A stretch of 12,734 nucleotides of DNA from Candidatus Mesolinea sp. UBA5823 (lineage in GTDB: Bacteria; Chloroflexota; Anaerolineae; Anaerolineales; Anaerolineaceae), in contig DICP01000015.1 of assembly GCA_002417685.1 (NCBI GenBank), forward strand, positions 136 through 12,869, read 5' to 3'. Position 1 is the first letter of the stretch. The number at the start of each line of letters is the position of its first letter. The translations under genes were made by a program, and so were the position numbers. Positions 1 to 6,002 of the stretch are shown here, one piece after another. The notes below the pieces were generated by a model. The model saw only the letters and a list, made by a program, of their open reading frames with translations. It had not been told where the DNA came from and searched no databases.

Positions 1-25
1 TCTGAAACCTCAAGTTACATTCTTC

Positions 26-45
26 GCATGGTCGGGAGACCATGC
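26..45. other. Perfect hairpin with GGGA tetraloop
   Basis: Seen: an 8-bp perfect inverted repeat (GCATGGTC / GACCATGC) closes a 4-nt GGGA loop of the GNRA class. No T-run follows on either strand within a few bases, so it is not a standard intrinsic terminator. It may be the tail of an upstream gene's 3' region or a small RNA fold. The window edge prevents a decision. Confidence 0.4.
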
Positions 46-133
46 TATATCACGGGATCTTAAATTTAATTAGGACATTTCCATTTTGCTTTTTTTGGAC
101 ATTATCACTATGCCCTTACAAGGGTTTACAAAA

Positions 134-163
134 TTACTGCGCAATGGGTTCCTCTGATATAAT
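134..163 (+). promoter_or_regulatory. Promoter of slyD (extended -10)
   Basis: TGA followed directly by TATAAT (158-163) forms an extended -10 element. The -35 is weak (TTACTG at 134-139, 18-nt spacer), which suits extended -10 promoters. Transcription would start near 170, giving a leader of about 40 nt before the ATG at 209. Confidence 0.65.
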
Positions 164-208
164 CTTGCTTCGCGGAATAATTCCGGTATCAATAATTGTG
201 GAGAAAAA

Positions 209-724
209 ATGACAGAACAAAACATGAATACGATTCAAAACGACGCTGTGGTACAGTTGGCTTATAACCTCGTTGTCGATGGTGAAGAAATCGAATCTGA
301 CGTGCTCGAATACCTACACGGGCACGAAAACATCATCACAGGCCTTGAAAACGCCCTTACTGGTTTGCAAGTTGGCGATACTAAAGAGGTTTTGGTTCGC
401 GCGGAAGATGCCTATGGCGAGTTTGACCCTGATGCCGTGGTGATGGTTACACGCGCTTCCTTTCCACCCGATTTTGAAATTCGCTTAGGTGAACCTATGC
501 GTCTGCGGGATGCGAATGGTCATGTTTTCACGGGTGTGGCAACAGCGTTATATGAAGATTCCGTCGAGCTGGACCTGAACCACCCCATGGCGGGCAAGGA
601 TCTGCAATTCACCGTGACGGTGCTTGGCATTCGCCCCGCAACCGATGTAGAACTGGCTGCTGGCCGGCTCATCTCTGGCTGCGATGGCTCCTGCGAGGAT
701 GGCTGCTCGGACGGCTGCTGCTAA
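209..724 (+). CDS. slyD: SlyD-like FKBP-type peptidyl-prolyl cis-trans isomerase
   Basis: Peptidyl-prolyl isomerase and folding helper of the SlyD family, cytoplasmic and in many bacteria metal-binding. The FKBP half is clear: YLHGH at residues 35-39, the ITGLE segment and DAYG at 67-70. The chaperone (IF) insert lies at about 76-122, and the second FKBP part begins with NHPMAGKDLQF (124-134). Length is 171 aa, as expected for the family. The C-terminal tail has cysteines at 158, 162, 166, 170 and 171 set among Gly, Asp and Ser, and contains no His, unlike the His/Cys-rich E. coli tail. A thiolate metal site is inferred. The start at 209 is supported by GGAG five nt upstream. The gene is monocistronic: own promoter before it, strong terminator after it. 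Family assignment is firm; the bound metal is unknown. Confidence 0.93.
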   Translation: MTEQNMNTIQNDAVVQLAYNLVVDGEEIESDVLEYLHGHENIITGLENALTGLQVGDTKEVLVRAEDAYGEFDPDAVVMVTRASFPPDFEIRLGEPMRLRDANGHVFTGVATALYEDSVELDLNHPMAGKDLQFTVTVLGIRPATDVELAAGRLISGCDGSCEDGCSDGCC

Positions 725-742
725 TCCCCTATCCTTAAATAC

Positions 743-785
743 AAACGGGCTGCTTTTTTATAGAGAAGCAGCCCGTTTCTTTTTT
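743..785 (+). terminator. Intrinsic terminator of slyD
   Basis: A perfect 13-bp stem (743-755 with 766-778) with a 10-nt loop is followed by a T-run at 780-785. On the minus strand the same stem is followed by TTTGTATTT, so it may also end the convergent pepT transcript. Confidence 0.92.
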
Positions 786-796
786 AGACCACAATA

Positions 797-2023
797 TCAA
801 TTTGCAGTGGCAAACTCGGCGATCTTGAGGATGACTTCCACAGCTTTTTCCATCGCCACCAGAGGCACAAATTCATAGCGCCCGTGCATGGCATGCCCCC
901 CGGCAAAGATATTCGGCGTGGGCAAACCCATATACGAAAGCCGGCTGCCATCTGTACCGCCGCGCACCGCGATAATGTGCGGCTCCAGCCCAACCGCGGC
1001 ATACGCAGCCTTCGCCACCTCAATGATTTCAGGATGCGGCTCGATCATCTTGCGCATGTTGTAATATTGGTCCTTGACCTCCACCTCAACTACAAGTTCG
1101 CCATAGCGCTGGTTAATGAAATCTGCCGCCGCTTGCATCAGAGCCTTCTTTTGGGCAAAATGCTCATCACTGTGATCGCGGATAATATATTCGAGTTTAG
1201 CCGCTTCCACAGTGCCTTCCATCCCCATTAAGTGGTAAAAACCTTCGTAGCCCTCGGTAAACTCAGGGCGCTCGAAGACGGGCAGCAGGTCGTTATATTC
1301 CATGCCAATTAGAATAGCATTGAGCATGATGCCCTTCGCAGTGCCAGGGTGCACATTGCGGCCGTGCACGCGCACTTTGGCACTCGCGGCGTTGAAGGTT
1401 TCGTACTCCAGCTCACCCATTTCCCCGCCGTCAACAGTAAAAGCGAAATCTGCGCCAAAAGCTTTCACATCAAAGTAATCCACCCCGCGCCCCACTTCCT
1501 CATCGGGTGTGAAGGCTACTTTGAGTGTTCCATGCGGAATTTCCGGGTGGGCAATCAGGGTAGCCATAGCGGTCATAATCTCCGCGACGCCAGCTTTGTC
1601 ATCCGCGCCAAGCAGCGTGGTGCCATCAGTTGTTACCAGGGTCTGCCCCACATACTTGAGTAAATCCGGGAAGCGCTCTGGCGAGAGGCGGATATTCTCT
1701 TCAGCATTGAGAACTATCTCGCCCCCATCGTAATGCTCAATCACGCGCGGGCGTACATTCGCACCACTCGCATCCGGGCTGGTATCCACATGCGCTAAAA
1801 AGCCCACCACAGGAGAGGCTTTGCCGTTATTGGCAGGCAATGTGGCGGTCACATAGCCATAGCGGTCCATACGCACGTCTTGCATCCCGATTTGCTTGAG
1901 TTCTTCTGCAAGCAGGCGTAAAAGGTCCAATTGCTTGGCAGTACTGGGATAGGTTTCGGAATCGCGAGCCGATTGGGTGTCAATCTGCACATAGCGGATA
2001 AAACGGTCTAAGACTTCGGACAT
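797..2023 (-). CDS. pepT: Peptidase T (tripeptide aminopeptidase, M20B)
   Basis: Cytoplasmic zinc aminopeptidase that removes the N-terminal residue from tripeptides, completing peptide degradation. At 408 aa it matches the E. coli enzyme in length, and the metal and catalytic residues align: H78 and D80 in FLAHVDTSPD, bridging D141 in GADDKAG, catalytic E175 with E176 in TPDEE, D198 in FTVDGG, and H380 near the C-terminus. The substrate-pocket signature RGGTDGSRLS is intact, and the following TPN-F-GG segment reads FAGGHAMHGRYEF. The start is decided by AAAGGAGGA (2026-2034) just upstream of the ATG. The gene stands alone, divergent from the cyclotransferase gene and convergent on slyD, with whose terminator it probably shares a hairpin. 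No key residue is missing. Confidence 0.96.
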   Translation of the reverse strand: MSEVLDRFIRYVQIDTQSARDSETYPSTAKQLDLLRLLAEELKQIGMQDVRMDRYGYVTATLPANNGKASPVVGFLAHVDTSPDASGANVRPRVIEHYDGGEIVLNAEENIRLSPERFPDLLKYVGQTLVTTDGTTLLGADDKAGVAEIMTAMATLIAHPEIPHGTLKVAFTPDEEVGRGVDYFDVKAFGADFAFTVDGGEMGELEYETFNAASAKVRVHGRNVHPGTAKGIMLNAILIGMEYNDLLPVFERPEFTEGYEGFYHLMGMEGTVEAAKLEYIIRDHSDEHFAQKKALMQAAADFINQRYGELVVEVEVKDQYYNMRKMIEPHPEIIEVAKAAYAAVGLEPHIIAVRGGTDGSRLSYMGLPTPNIFAGGHAMHGRYEFVPLVAMEKAVEVILKIAEFATAN

Positions 2024-2072
2024 GGTCCTCCTTTGCGAAGCTGCTGATTAGCTTGTTTGCTATTTCCAGGAG

Positions 2073-2080
2073 ATTTTATC
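2073..2080 (-). promoter_or_regulatory. Probable pepT promoter -10 region
   Basis: On the minus strand TGA plus TAAAAT (2078 down to 2073) makes an extended -10-like element. No good -35 is visible. Transcription would start near 2066, leaving a leader of about 42 nt that carries the strong Shine-Dalgarno sequence. Confidence 0.4.
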
Positions 2081-2137
2081 ACGCAGGTAATCGATCAGTG
2101 GATTTTCGGTAAATTTTGCTTATTCGGTGCAACTATT

Positions 2138-2166
2138 TTGGGGCTTTGTGAAGTGTGGATTAAAAT
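2138..2166 (+). promoter_or_regulatory. Possible promoter of the cyclotransferase gene
   Basis: TTGGGG (2138-2143), a 17-nt spacer and TAAAAT (2161-2166) form a plausible housekeeping promoter. The predicted start near 2173 lies only a few bases before the AAAGGAG ribosome site at 2178-2184, so the leader would be short. Confidence 0.4.
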
Positions 2167-2190
2167 AATACCAACACAAAGGAGTTAGCT

Positions 2191-3018
2191 ATGCTTCCCA
2201 AAGAAAAACCAAGTTCACAGAGCAAACGCAGCAACATCGCTTTCGCTTTGATTGCGCTCGCCATATTTCTGTTGATTATGTATTTTCGTTTGCCACACGC
2301 AGGATCTATCCCCGCAGATTTGGGCAGCAACGCTCGAATCAGCGTATTAGCAACTTACCCGCATGATACCGACGCCTTTACGCAAGGTTTGGTTTATGCG
2401 GATGGATACTTTTATGAAAGCACCGGGCTTTATGGCAAGTCCACCTTGCGTAAAGTAGAGCCTGCTACAGGTAAAGTGGTGCAAGAGCTGAAGCTCGCGG
2501 ACCAATACTTTGCCGAAGGGTTAGCGCTTTACGAGGACCAGCTTTACCAGCTCACCTGGAAAGAACATACCGGCTTCATCTACGATAAGGCTTTTGCTTT
2601 ACTTGGAAGCTTCAGCTACCCCACAGAAGGCTGGGGGCTGACAACCGACGGCAGCAGCCTGATCCTTTCGGATGGCAGCGCCAAGCTGTATTTCCTCGAC
2701 CCACAAACCCTGCAAACCACCCGAACGGTCCAGGTTACCCAAGCGGCTCAGCCTGTAGAACAGCTTAACGAGCTGGAATACATCCAAGGTGAAGTGTATG
2801 CCAATATTTGGTATCAGGATGTCATCGTGCGCATCGACCCAAGCAGCGGGCAGGTGCTGGGTCAGATCGACCTGAGTAGCTTGCGAGAAGGTGAGCATGC
2901 GCCTAATCCAGAGGACGTTCTAAATGGCATTGCTTACGATGCCAAAGAGGGCAGATTGTTCGTTACGGGTAAAAATTGGGCTTATGTTTATGAAATTGCC
3001 TTAGTGAATGTGGACTAA
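2191..3018 (+). CDS. Membrane-anchored glutaminyl-peptide cyclotransferase (plant-type QC)
   Basis: Glutamine cyclotransferase of the five-bladed beta-propeller type (plant/bacterial family, unrelated to the zinc-dependent animal enzyme). It converts N-terminal Gln of peptides or proteins to pyroglutamate. Seen: an N-terminal membrane segment at about residues 16-33 preceded by Lys/Arg, then family blocks FTQGL (63-67), YESTGLYGKSTL (75-86), FAEGL (107-111), EGWGL (146-150), LNELEYI (192-198), LNGIAYD (244-250) and FVTGKNW (257-263). The Glu within YESTG is the likely key acid, by family knowledge. Start: AAAGGAG at 2178-2184, six nt before the ATG. The protein is predicted to sit outside the membrane with its N-terminus anchored, since no lipobox or clear signal-peptidase site is seen. 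It stands alone and ends 5 nt from the convergent pfkB-type gene. The physiological substrate is unknown. Confidence 0.9.
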   Translation: MLPKEKPSSQSKRSNIAFALIALAIFLLIMYFRLPHAGSIPADLGSNARISVLATYPHDTDAFTQGLVYADGYFYESTGLYGKSTLRKVEPATGKVVQELKLADQYFAEGLALYEDQLYQLTWKEHTGFIYDKAFALLGSFSYPTEGWGLTTDGSSLILSDGSAKLYFLDPQTLQTTRTVQVTQAAQPVEQLNELEYIQGEVYANIWYQDVIVRIDPSSGQVLGQIDLSSLREGEHAPNPEDVLNGIAYDAKEGRLFVTGKNWAYVYEIALVNVD

Positions 3019-3023
3019 GGGTC

Positions 3024-4046
3024 TCAGATAGCCCTCACGCGTGGGCGCAACGCCTCCAAGCGGGCTTCCTTCAAACCAGGCAGCGTATCGAGGATGTAGA
3101 AGGGACCTGAGCCTTCCATGCACAGTGCCGCAGTGATACTACCGCAAAGCGCGGCTTCAACTGGGTCAAAGTCTTGGCGATAGGCAAAGAGAAAAGCCCC
3201 ATCAAAGGCATCCAACATACCGGTAGGGTCTACAACGCGGGTAGGGTAAGCAGGCACGATCCAGCGTTTAGATTGCAGCCGGCTATAAACCCAGGCGGAG
3301 CCATCCGGCATGTTCACCACAATGATTTGGGGACCGTAATCTGCCAGCCCCACAGCAATTTCCCACACATCCACACTGCGTCCCTGGAACAAACGCTTGG
3401 CTTCGGCTTCTGTGGTCATAAAAATGGTCAGGTCGGCAATCAAGCCGCGTATATCTTCCCAATAGGTTGGGTCCATGTAACAAGCTGTAGAACGCATGCT
3501 CAAGGTATCTACCAATCCAGTTTTGAGCACTGAGGGCATAATCTTATGCGACATAAAGTCAATGGGGCAGACATGCGCTGCCGGCGCGTCCATATAGAGA
3601 CGGGGAACATCGTTGACATGCAACGAGTAGGGCTCGTACTCGACCTTACTGCAAAAACGCGGTTCAGCTGTTTCGTAACCGATTAAATCGCGCGGGAAGG
3701 GAATGCCTCTTTCAACAAAGTAAGTCAGCGGATTGTCCATCCTTGGGGTGAGCGGGTCGAGATAAACAATAAAACGGCGGTCATCTAGGGGTGCATTGAC
3801 CCTCTTGATGCCGCTCGTATCACCTCCTGCTGCTGCCAGCTGGTCCAGCCAGGCTTGTGGGAATTCGCTATTGACGCGAGCGACTAAGCCCGCCTTCCCG
3901 CCCCAGAGCGCATATCCTGCCGCTGCGTAGGGCAAATTACCACCTAAAACATTCAGCTGGGGTTTTCCTTCAAAAGGCAGGATAAAATCGCGCTGGAGCC
4001 TGCCTCCAAAAACGGCATTCAGCGGGGTAAGATCTGTTTCACTCAT
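3024..4046 (-). CDS. PfkB-family carbohydrate/nucleoside kinase, atypical anion hole
   Basis: A ribokinase/PfkB-fold kinase expected to phosphorylate a hydroxymethyl group of a sugar or nucleoside with ATP. The substrate cannot be named. Family marks are the N-terminal GG-plus-small-residue segment (GGNLPYAAAGYALWGG, 35-50) and the C-terminal motif around D273-P-T-G with putative catalytic base D279. The usual GAGD is GMLD here (residues 276-279), so the anion-hole Ala-Gly pair is replaced by Met-Leu. The central part (about 100-160) matches no subfamily I recognise. Length is 340 aa, a little longer than typical. The gene follows ppk2 with 2 nt between stop and start and only a weak GAAGAA ribosome site, so translation is probably coupled. 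It has no promoter of its own. Family call is firm; activity is probable but unproven because of the altered motif. Confidence 0.83.
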   Translation of the reverse strand: MSETDLTPLNAVFGGRLQRDFILPFEGKPQLNVLGGNLPYAAAGYALWGGKAGLVARVNSEFPQAWLDQLAAAGGDTSGIKRVNAPLDDRRFIVYLDPLTPRMDNPLTYFVERGIPFPRDLIGYETAEPRFCSKVEYEPYSLHVNDVPRLYMDAPAAHVCPIDFMSHKIMPSVLKTGLVDTLSMRSTACYMDPTYWEDIRGLIADLTIFMTTEAEAKRLFQGRSVDVWEIAVGLADYGPQIIVVNMPDGSAWVYSRLQSKRWIVPAYPTRVVDPTGMLDAFDGAFLFAYRQDFDPVEAALCGSITAALCMEGSGPFYILDTLPGLKEARLEALRPRVRAI

Positions 4047-4048
4047 GC

Positions 4049-4885
4049 TTATTCTTCTGAAAGGGTCATCTCTAACAGGCGCTTATGATAATGCTCCAAG
4101 TCTTCAGCCGGTTGCGGATAGTGCATATCTAGGTCTTTGAGCGCCTTGATCACAATTTTGGCAATCAACCAATCACGATACCATTTTTTATTTGCAGGGA
4201 TCACATACCAAGGTGCCCAAGCTGTGCTGGTACGGTTGAGCATATCCTCATAAGCTTGCATGTATTCATTCCACCGTTCGCGCTCGGATAAGTCGCCAGG
4301 ATTGAATTTCCACTGCTTGGTAGGGTCTTCCACTCGGGCTAAAAAGCGCTTTGCCTGTTCCTTGAGGTCGATGTGTAAATAAAACTTGAGGATTGTTGTC
4401 CCTTCATCGCATAGCATGCGTTCGAACGCGTTGATATGTTCATAACGCTTGGACCAAACCTCTTCGGGTACCAGCGAATGCACTCTCACCACCAGTACAT
4501 CCTCATATTGCGAGCGGTTGAAGATAACCACTTCACCACGAGCAGGAGTATGTTGGTGAATGCGCCAAAGGTAATCATGCGAAAGCTCCAACGCTGTGGG
4601 GGTCTTGAATGATGCCACCTTTACACCTTGGGGATTAACGCCTTCGAAAACTGAGCGAATGGTGCCATCTTTTCCGCCGGTATCCATTGCTTGCAAGATG
4701 ATCAGCAATTTATGCTTTCCTTCCGCGTAAAGCAGTTCCTGCAGCTCACTGAGCTTTTGATTGAGCTCCACCATAGCAGCCTTGGCTTCTTTTTTCCCGC
4801 CGTCAAATAAGCTTGTTTCGTTCGGGTCAAAATCTTTGAGGTTAATTTTTGATTTAGGGGGAACACGGTATTTTTCTTCGTCCAT
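4049..4885 (-). CDS. ppk2: PPK2-family polyphosphate:nucleotide phosphotransferase
   Basis: Transfers phosphate between polyphosphate and nucleotides. The sequence style is that of the PPK2 branch that includes class III enzymes, known to phosphorylate AMP and ADP. With the start at 4885 the protein has 278 aa. Seen: Walker A at AMDTGGKDGT (66-75), the Walker-B-like FNRSQYEDVLVVRVH (122-136, with Asn where class I has Asp) and the basic lid region around RFLARVEDPTKQWKF (180-194). The longest ORF begins with TTG at 4921, but that codon overlaps a perfect TATAAT on this strand. The ATG at 4885 has AAAGGA (4891-4896) five nt upstream and is preferred. The gene is first of a two-gene operon with the PfkB-family kinase. 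A GC-rich, foldable sequence lies upstream between two promoter-like elements. Confidence 0.93.
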   Translation of the reverse strand: MDEEKYRVPPKSKINLKDFDPNETSLFDGGKKEAKAAMVELNQKLSELQELLYAEGKHKLLIILQAMDTGGKDGTIRSVFEGVNPQGVKVASFKTPTALELSHDYLWRIHQHTPARGEVVIFNRSQYEDVLVVRVHSLVPEEVWSKRYEHINAFERMLCDEGTTILKFYLHIDLKEQAKRFLARVEDPTKQWKFNPGDLSERERWNEYMQAYEDMLNRTSTAWAPWYVIPANKKWYRDWLIAKIVIKALKDLDMHYPQPAEDLEHYHKRLLEMTLSEE

Positions 4886-4920
4886 GCTAATCCTTTCCAT
4901 GAATTGGAGGGGTTGCAGCA

Positions 4921-4926
4921 ATTATA
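4921..4926 (-). promoter_or_regulatory. Proximal ppk2 promoter (-10 box, P2)
   Basis: Perfect TATAAT on the minus strand (4926 down to 4921). Transcription would begin near 4914, giving a leader of about 29 nt with AAAGGA before the ATG at 4885. The -35 is not recognisable at 16-18 nt spacing. Confidence 0.55.
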
Positions 4927-5066
4927 CAATAAGCTTACGGTACCGAGAGTTCACGTCTTCGTTCCCGTCGGTTTCCTGAGCGCGTAGCCTACCCTGTGGG
5001 TACTGAGCGGGGAAGGTTGACCGCAGGTCTCCGTTATCCAGGCGTTTTTGTTTATCAATCGTCTGA
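4927..5066. other. GC-rich foldable intergenic element upstream of ppk2
   Basis: This is the main content of the 331-base gene-free stretch 4886-5216. Bases 4937-5044 are about 60% GC, while the next 120 bases are clearly AT-rich. An imperfect rod-like hairpin can be drawn over 4969-5023: CGGT/ACCG, TTCC/GGAA, CGC/GCG, and a terminal TACCC-TGT-GGGTA hairpin (4990-5002). CTGAGCG occurs twice (4976-4982 and 5003-5009). Read on the minus strand it would be a leader of ppk2 transcribed from the distal promoter. Read on the plus strand it is followed by a T-rich run (5045-5052), so a small plus-strand RNA is the alternative. It does not match any riboswitch consensus I can recall, and no coding ORF of note is present. 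Confidence 0.4.
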
Positions 5067-5095
5067 ATTATATGGTGCGCTTCTCTAAAACTTAA
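5067..5095 (-). promoter_or_regulatory. Possible distal ppk2 promoter (P1)
   Basis: Perfect TATAAT on the minus strand (5072 down to 5067) with TTAAGT as a partial -35 at 17-nt spacing (5095 down to 5090). A transcript from about 5060 would include the whole GC-rich element as a leader of roughly 175 nt before the ppk2 ATG. A chance match in AT-rich DNA cannot be excluded. Confidence 0.4.
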
Positions 5096-5165
5096 AACGA
5101 GCAGCTTACCATGGTCAGGAGGTTATGCTAGATAAGGCAATAGGGCGTTATCATGTGAATTAAAT

Positions 5166-5194
5166 GAGAAAAGCTATCCTTTACGGATAGCCTT
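5166..5194 (-). terminator. Intrinsic terminator of hsp20
   Basis: On the minus strand GCTATCC-GTAAA-GGATAGC (5191 down to 5173) is followed by TTTTCTCATTT. The A-run on the other arm can extend the stem through a G-U pair. It lies 25 bases past the hsp20 stop codon. Confidence 0.8.
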
Positions 5195-5216
5195 TCCCTA
5201 CTAATTCAAGGAGATT

Positions 5217-5684
5217 CTACTTCTTGTTCTCCTCTATGACTTTGACAGACTTAGGTTTGACCTCAATACGTTTAGGTTGCGCTTCTGGTTTCTTAGGCAG
5301 GTGGATTGTCAGAACACCATTATCAGTCTCCGCGCTAATCTGATTCTGGTCGATCATGCCCGGTAGCGATACGCTCCGATAGAAGGTACCAGCATAGCGT
5401 TCGCGGATATGATATCTTCCTTGCTGTTCGTCTTTGTTTTCCTCTTTAATCTCACCTTTGATTGTCAGCGTGTTGCTCTCAAAGGTGATCTCTAACTGTT
5501 CAGGATCAAACCCTGCCACACTTGCCCGCACCAGATACTCATTGTCAGTCTCGATCACATCGATCGGGAAGCTGGTAGCTGGTAAATCCCATAAGCTTGT
5601 ATCCAGATCAAACAGCCTGTCAAGATAAGGCTCAATGCCAAATACATCACGAGGATAGCGACGACGTAACTCAATGTTAGCCAT
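5217..5684 (-). CDS. Hsp20/alpha-crystallin small heat shock protein
   Basis: ATP-independent holdase that binds unfolding proteins during stress and forms oligomers in the cytoplasm. With the start at 5684 it has 155 aa, normal for bacterial class A proteins. The alpha-crystallin domain spans about residues 39-131, with the GRYHIRERYAGTFYRS strand region, SLPG (106-109) and the closing DNGVLTIHLPK motif (121-131). The C-terminal extension contains an IXV element (I140-E-V142) that would dock into a neighbouring subunit. A GTG three codons upstream (5693) overlaps the Shine-Dalgarno sequence AAGGAGG (5693-5699). The ATG at 5684 has ideal 8-nt spacing and is chosen. The gene is monocistronic, with its own promoter and terminator. 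No CIRCE heat-shock operator is visible, so the stress control is unclear. Confidence 0.94.
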   Translation of the reverse strand: MANIELRRRYPRDVFGIEPYLDRLFDLDTSLWDLPATSFPIDVIETDNEYLVRASVAGFDPEQLEITFESNTLTIKGEIKEENKDEQQGRYHIRERYAGTFYRSVSLPGMIDQNQISAETDNGVLTIHLPKKPEAQPKRIEVKPKSVKVIEENKK

Positions 5685-5728
5685 AGTAGACACCTCCTTT
5701 TCTTAGTATTTCTTGTTTCTGCCCTTAA

Positions 5729-5758
5729 ATTATCGAGCCTGCGTTAATATTTTGTCTA
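5729..5758 (-). promoter_or_regulatory. Probable hsp20 promoter
   Basis: On the minus strand TAGACA (5758 down to 5753), an 18-nt spacer and GATAAT (5734 down to 5729) form a housekeeping-like promoter. The start would fall near 5722, leaving a leader of about 37 nt with the strong Shine-Dalgarno sequence. Confidence 0.5.
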
Positions 5759-5826
5759 ATTAAGGTTAAAGTTCTATTAGAAACCGGGATTATGCCTCTA
5801 TTATGACCTTAAATTAACAGCTAATC

Positions 5827-5856
5827 TTGGCGCTTATCGTACGAATATGCTATACT
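5827..5856 (+). promoter_or_regulatory. Promoter of RNase J gene
   Basis: TTGGCG (5827-5832), an 18-nt spacer and TATACT (5851-5856), the latter preceded by TGC to give an extended -10. Transcription should start near 5863, giving a leader of about 140 nt. Confidence 0.65.
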
Positions 5857-5862
5857 GACCGT

Positions 5863-6002
5863 TAGTAAATTTATAAAACAGGTATTTTTAATATCCTAGT
5901 GAAATAAGTTTCCCTAACATATGGCTTATGGCTGGGGATTAAATTAAAGAATGAAATTTTTACATGGTTTAAACCATGAGATTAAGGAAGTAACAATTAA
6001 AT
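5863..6002 (+). promoter_or_regulatory. RNase J mRNA leader with perfect palindrome and possible leader ORF
   Basis: The predicted 140-nt leader contains a small bulged hairpin (5881-5896) and a perfect 16-bp palindrome CATGGTTTAAACCATG (5963-5978). GTTAG at the very 5' end (5861-5865) can pair with CTAAC at 5914-5918. A 20-codon open frame starts at ATG 5951 (beginning MKFLHG) and stops at 6013, overlapping the RNase J start by 11 nt. Its own ribosome site is poor. The RNase J Shine-Dalgarno sequence (AAGGAAG, 5984-5990) is 12 nt from the ATG, farther than usual. Together this suggests post-transcriptional control, which is an inference. Confidence 0.4.

Larger units (their letters stand above)
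5685..6002. other. Divergent regulatory region between hsp20 and RNase J
   Basis: 318 bases, AT-rich, with no substantial gene. It holds the hsp20 promoter on the minus strand (5729-5758), the RNase J promoter on the plus strand (5827-5856) and the RNase J leader. CCTTAAATTA occurs twice in direct orientation (5723-5732 and 5807-5816), exactly 84 bases apart. A near copy in inverse orientation (TAATTAAGG, 5757-5765) lies between them. The first copy overlaps the hsp20 -10 region and the second lies just upstream of the RNase J -35. A shared regulator is possible but unproven. Confidence 0.5.

Noticed and set aside
684..878. Plus-strand ORF of 64 codons overlapping the slyD end
   Set aside because: Runs through the slyD tail in another frame and across the terminator; no ribosome site or family resemblance.
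4886..4921. Longer ppk2 start at the TTG (4921)
   Set aside because: The TTG overlaps a perfect TATAAT and has no Shine-Dalgarno sequence; the ATG at 4885 has AAAGGA at normal spacing.
4981..5002. T-box-like sequence on the minus strand (AGGGTAGGCTACGCG)
   Set aside because: It lacks the T-box UGGN bulge and the ACCGCG order, no terminator follows, and the downstream genes are not amino-acid genes.
5125..5163. Twelve-residue plus-strand ORF after AGGAGG
   Set aside because: The Shine-Dalgarno-like AGGAGG is only 2 nt from the ATG, too close to work well, and nothing supports the peptide.
5685..5693. Longer hsp20 start at the GTG (5693)
   Set aside because: The GTG overlaps the Shine-Dalgarno sequence itself, while the ATG at 5684 is 8 nt from it.
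5685..5830. Search for a CIRCE heat-shock operator before hsp20
   Set aside because: No GAGTGCTAA-type inverted repeat with 9-nt spacing is present.
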